From the NCBI GenBank assembly GCA_947243845.1, contig CAMXIF010000015.1, forward strand, positions 19,760 to 83,759: a DNA stretch of 64,000 bases, read 5' to 3'. The translations under genes and the position numbers were made by a program. The notes beneath the pieces were generated by a model. That model saw only the letters and a program-made list of their open reading frames with translations. It ran no database searches and had not been told where the DNA came from. Positions within the stretch are counted from its first letter, which is position 1; each line of letters begins with the position of its first letter. Positions 62,132-64,000 of this stretch are shown here, piece after piece. The DNA comes from an uncultured bacterium. GTDB lineage: Bacteria; Bacillota; Clostridia; Lachnospirales; Lachnospiraceae.

Positions 62132-63223
62132 ATGGGGAAAAAATTATTAAGTGTAATTGTAGCAATGAGTTTGATAATTGTAACAACAGCTTCTTATCCG
62201 TTGAAAAATGTTTATGCTAAAGAGGCGGTAGAAGAAGCTGTGGAAGAAGCTGTTAATGCAACCAGCATTGATGCCGAACAGTTGAAGAAGGCATTAGATG
62301 ATATTACTATAGCTGGCGAGGCTTGGAAAAGTATCGGGTTCAGTTCAGAAGATATTGCTGAATTGACACAGTTGGAAAGAAAAAATGCCTCATTTTATGA
62401 GGGATATACTGAACAGATTGCTGCATTATCTGTAGTAAACGAACAGACAAAAAACTTGGAAAATGAACTTTTGAACCAATCCTATGCAGTTCCATATGCA
62501 CAGGATGGAAATCCACCTGAAACACCGCAGGAACAGAATGAAAGATTTGCATATATCACCAATGTTGCATTAAGCAGGTATGGAAATGTAAATAATTTTG
62601 GTCAATATGTATTCTATCTGTATATGTCACATTACATAGACAATCCCAACTATACCAAAGCAAGTCCCGGATTTGATAATATATATGCCTATGTTATCAC
62701 TGAAAATGATATCAGAGTATATGATATTTTTGTACAGCAAAGTAAAATGTCTATCTTTGCAAACAATGTGAGAAATCTATATAATGATATCGGTGATGCT
62801 ATAGATAAGTTTGATAAATTGATAGAGGTCGCCAGCGAAGGTAAAAACATCTCCCTTAACACTGCAGATGCTATACTGGATTTAGCAGAATATGATCCCT
62901 CAGAAGCTATTGAACACGCTAAATTGATTAAAACTTCTTTAGTAAATCATTATGATACAGCGGAGTCAGCTGAGGAGTTACTAAATGCCATCTACGATGA
63001 CCTGAAACCGGTAGATGTATCTCGTGAATATGTTGACACTTGCTTCAATGGAATTATGGGGTTATTAGCGGCCACCACTTCTGTATTTAGTTTTGGTTTA
63101 TCAGTATCATTATGTTATTTTGATTTATATATGGATTTGTATGATCGTGCACGGCTTGTAGCATTGCATACTACATTATCAGGTAGAATTGCTGACCGGG
63201 TAGATTATTTGATATGGGGATAA
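62132..63223 (+). CDS. Secreted helical protein of unknown function
   Basis: A 363-residue protein with a clear signal peptide (residues 1-29, KKLLSVIVAMSLIIVTTASY, then NVYAKE as cleavage area). After it a short acidic repeat EAVEEAVEEAVNA is followed by an acidic, mostly helical domain (residues 50-290). A hydrophobic stretch near residues 310-335 (GIMGLLAATTSVFSFGLSVS) may be a helical hairpin in the membrane or a toxin-like segment. No known family. TTGGAGG before the ATG. A terminator follows directly. Confidence 0.6.
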   Translation: MGKKLLSVIVAMSLIIVTTASYPLKNVYAKEAVEEAVEEAVNATSIDAEQLKKALDDITIAGEAWKSIGFSSEDIAELTQLERKNASFYEGYTEQIAALSVVNEQTKNLENELLNQSYAVPYAQDGNPPETPQEQNERFAYITNVALSRYGNVNNFGQYVFYLYMSHYIDNPNYTKASPGFDNIYAYVITENDIRVYDIFVQQSKMSIFANNVRNLYNDIGDAIDKFDKLIEVASEGKNISLNTADAILDLAEYDPSEAIEHAKLIKTSLVNHYDTAESAEELLNAIYDDLKPVDVSREYVDTCFNGIMGLLAATTSVFSFGLSVSLCYFDLYMDLYDRARLVALHTTLSGRIADRVDYLIWG

Positions 63224-63265
63224 AATACCCGTGTTGGCTGTTTTATAAATATTAGAGATAAGTAT

Positions 63266-63291
63266 GAGGAAACATTACACGATGTTTCCTC
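63266..63291 (+). terminator. Terminator after the secreted protein
   Basis: GAGGAAACAT and ATGTTTCCTC pair with a 6-nt loop, followed by AATTTG. The U-run is weak. Confidence 0.6.
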
Positions 63292-63354
63292 AATTTGTCG
63301 GTTGACATCAATAAGTACAATATAATAAAGGTGTAGAAGAGGAGTAGTGTGCCA

Positions 63355-63852
63355 ATGGTCAAGGTAATTATTGTGTTTATAATAGCTGATTTTGTCCTGT
63401 CATTCATACGTATGTATATGCCCATATTTACATGGAACGGTAAAAAATGGGCAGAGCAAAGTCATTTTCAGCGTTTTAGTAGTCGCTTTTTCCCGATTTT
63501 AATTGTATTTTTAATCTGCTTTTTTATAAACTATTATCAGGAAGTTAACAATCCGACCAGCTATGAACAAATGTTGATCGATGGCGATGCAGAATATCTC
63601 GTAGTATTTGGTGAAGAGTATGTTGGCGATGCGGATATAGCATTTGAGATCAAGCGGGGACAAAATCCCGAAAAAATTTGTAAGATCATTGCAAGAATCT
63701 GTAAAGAGGATTATGTATCTAAAGGCGGTAATGCCCTAAATGTATCTGTTGAAGGGGAAATGTATGTTATCATGGATGGTGATGTAAAGATAGGAATCGT
63801 CACTACCATTGATAGAAAATTTGGCGAGGTATTGAGATTTTATTGGACGTAG
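63355..63852 (+). CDS. Hypothetical protein with two N-terminal membrane helices
   Basis: A 165-residue protein. Helices at about residues 3-22 (VIIVFIIADFVLSFIRMYM) and 45-63 (FFPILIVFLICFFIN), then a soluble domain of about 100 residues rich in acidic residues (EYLVVFGEEYVGDADIAFEI). Function unknown. AGAGGAG lies ten bases before ATG 63355; a GTG at 63349 is closer and also possible. Confidence 0.5.
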   Translation: MVKVIIVFIIADFVLSFIRMYMPIFTWNGKKWAEQSHFQRFSSRFFPILIVFLICFFINYYQEVNNPTSYEQMLIDGDAEYLVVFGEEYVGDADIAFEIKRGQNPEKICKIIARICKEDYVSKGGNALNVSVEGEMYVIMDGDVKIGIVTTIDRKFGEVLRFYWT

Positions 63853-63913
63853 CGTTTGGTAATTGCGTTAAGAAAGATTAAGGAATAATTCTTAACTATG
63901 AAGGGAGATATTT

Positions 63914-64000
63914 TTATTTCAATTCTCCGTTTCGGTGATCCCAAGTGAGTCTGTGAAAGTTTTTCTGTAAATAGGTATTAGACAACAGGTCTTCTATGAT
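63914..64000 (-). CDS. Possible C-terminal end of a gene running off the right edge
   Basis: A minus-strand frame open from the window end to a stop at 63914-63916 gives IIEDLLSNTYLQKNFHRLTW then DHRNGELK. Too short to identify; the plus-strand sequence here has no better frame. Low confidence. Confidence 0.25.
   Translation of the reverse strand: MIEDLLSNTYLQKNFHRLTWDHRNGELK

Noticed and set aside
63302..63326. TTGACA ... TATAAT before the 63355 gene as a promoter
   Set aside because: The spacer is only 13 bases, too short for sigma-A; other -10 choices are poor.
1..64000. tRNA, rRNA, CRISPR arrays and complete insertion sequences
   Set aside because: I looked for cloverleaf 3' ends, repeat-spacer periodicity and transposase motifs (DDE) on both strands by eye and saw none; a tRNA or Rfam scan was not possible here.

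Overview
The window looks like a chromosomal segment of a Gram-positive, low-to-moderate GC member of the Clostridia, most likely Lachnospiraceae. This is inferred from the murB-rapZ-whiA-HPr-like run with hprK nearby, a class II aldolase, strong AGGAGG-type ribosome binding sites, SNF and AGCS sodium symporters, a bacitracin-type two-component/ABC module and a sodium/proton antiporter operon. No rRNA, tRNA, CRISPR array or intact prophage was seen.

Region by region. 1-1124: start of a GNAT acetyltransferase that runs off the left edge, and a cyclophilin. 1210-6760: a five-gene cell-surface glycan cluster (polytopic membrane protein, nucleotide-sugar dehydrogenase, SDR epimerase, family 2 glycosyltransferase, methyltransferase) that ends in a run of ten G. 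7051-8785: an AGCS amino acid:cation symporter behind a roughly 200-nt structured leader with an internal terminator. 8837-20934, all on the minus strand: fructose-bisphosphate aldolase, lipid kinase, a Crh-like HPr without His15, whiA, rapZ, murB, ROK glucokinase, hprK, a small membrane protein, uvrC and ftsH. 21232-26043: pyrG, then a LysM protein translationally coupled to a GH3 beta-glucosidase.

26145-36345 is more mosaic. It holds a lone tyrosine recombinase surrounded by TATGGTCA sites, a histidine kinase/response regulator pair, a 75-bp MITE-like element with 8-bp flanking direct repeats, remnants of an AAA ATPase plus partner, and a three-gene ABC exporter that shares a near-identical 19-bp box with the regulator region. 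An ECF-type sigma factor with a Cys-rich C-terminal extension paired with a DUF2461 gene, a small acidic protein and a ketopantoate-reductase-like protein follow.

36656-46099 is a ten-gene Mrp/Mbh-type cation antiporter operon behind a strong promoter. Its order (E, F, G, DUF4040, MbhE-MrpB fusion, C, then four NuoL/M/N-like subunits) resembles archaeal Mbh/Mbx modules more than a standard seven-gene Mrp operon, and no redox subunit is present. 46161-52326 is an overlapping pair: an RND/MMPL transporter and a 1223-residue secreted, membrane-anchored GLUG-repeat protein with a very long helical insert. This pair and the four-antiporter complex are the best candidates for under-described machinery.

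52429-64000 carries two tandem paralogous membrane proteins, an SNF transporter, a DUF6056 membrane protein, a TetR-GNAT operon with a palindrome inside its promoter, an MBL-fold hydrolase, a DUF3795 cysteine-rich protein, a double zinc-ribbon membrane protein, and a series of AT-rich hypothetical genes near the right edge.
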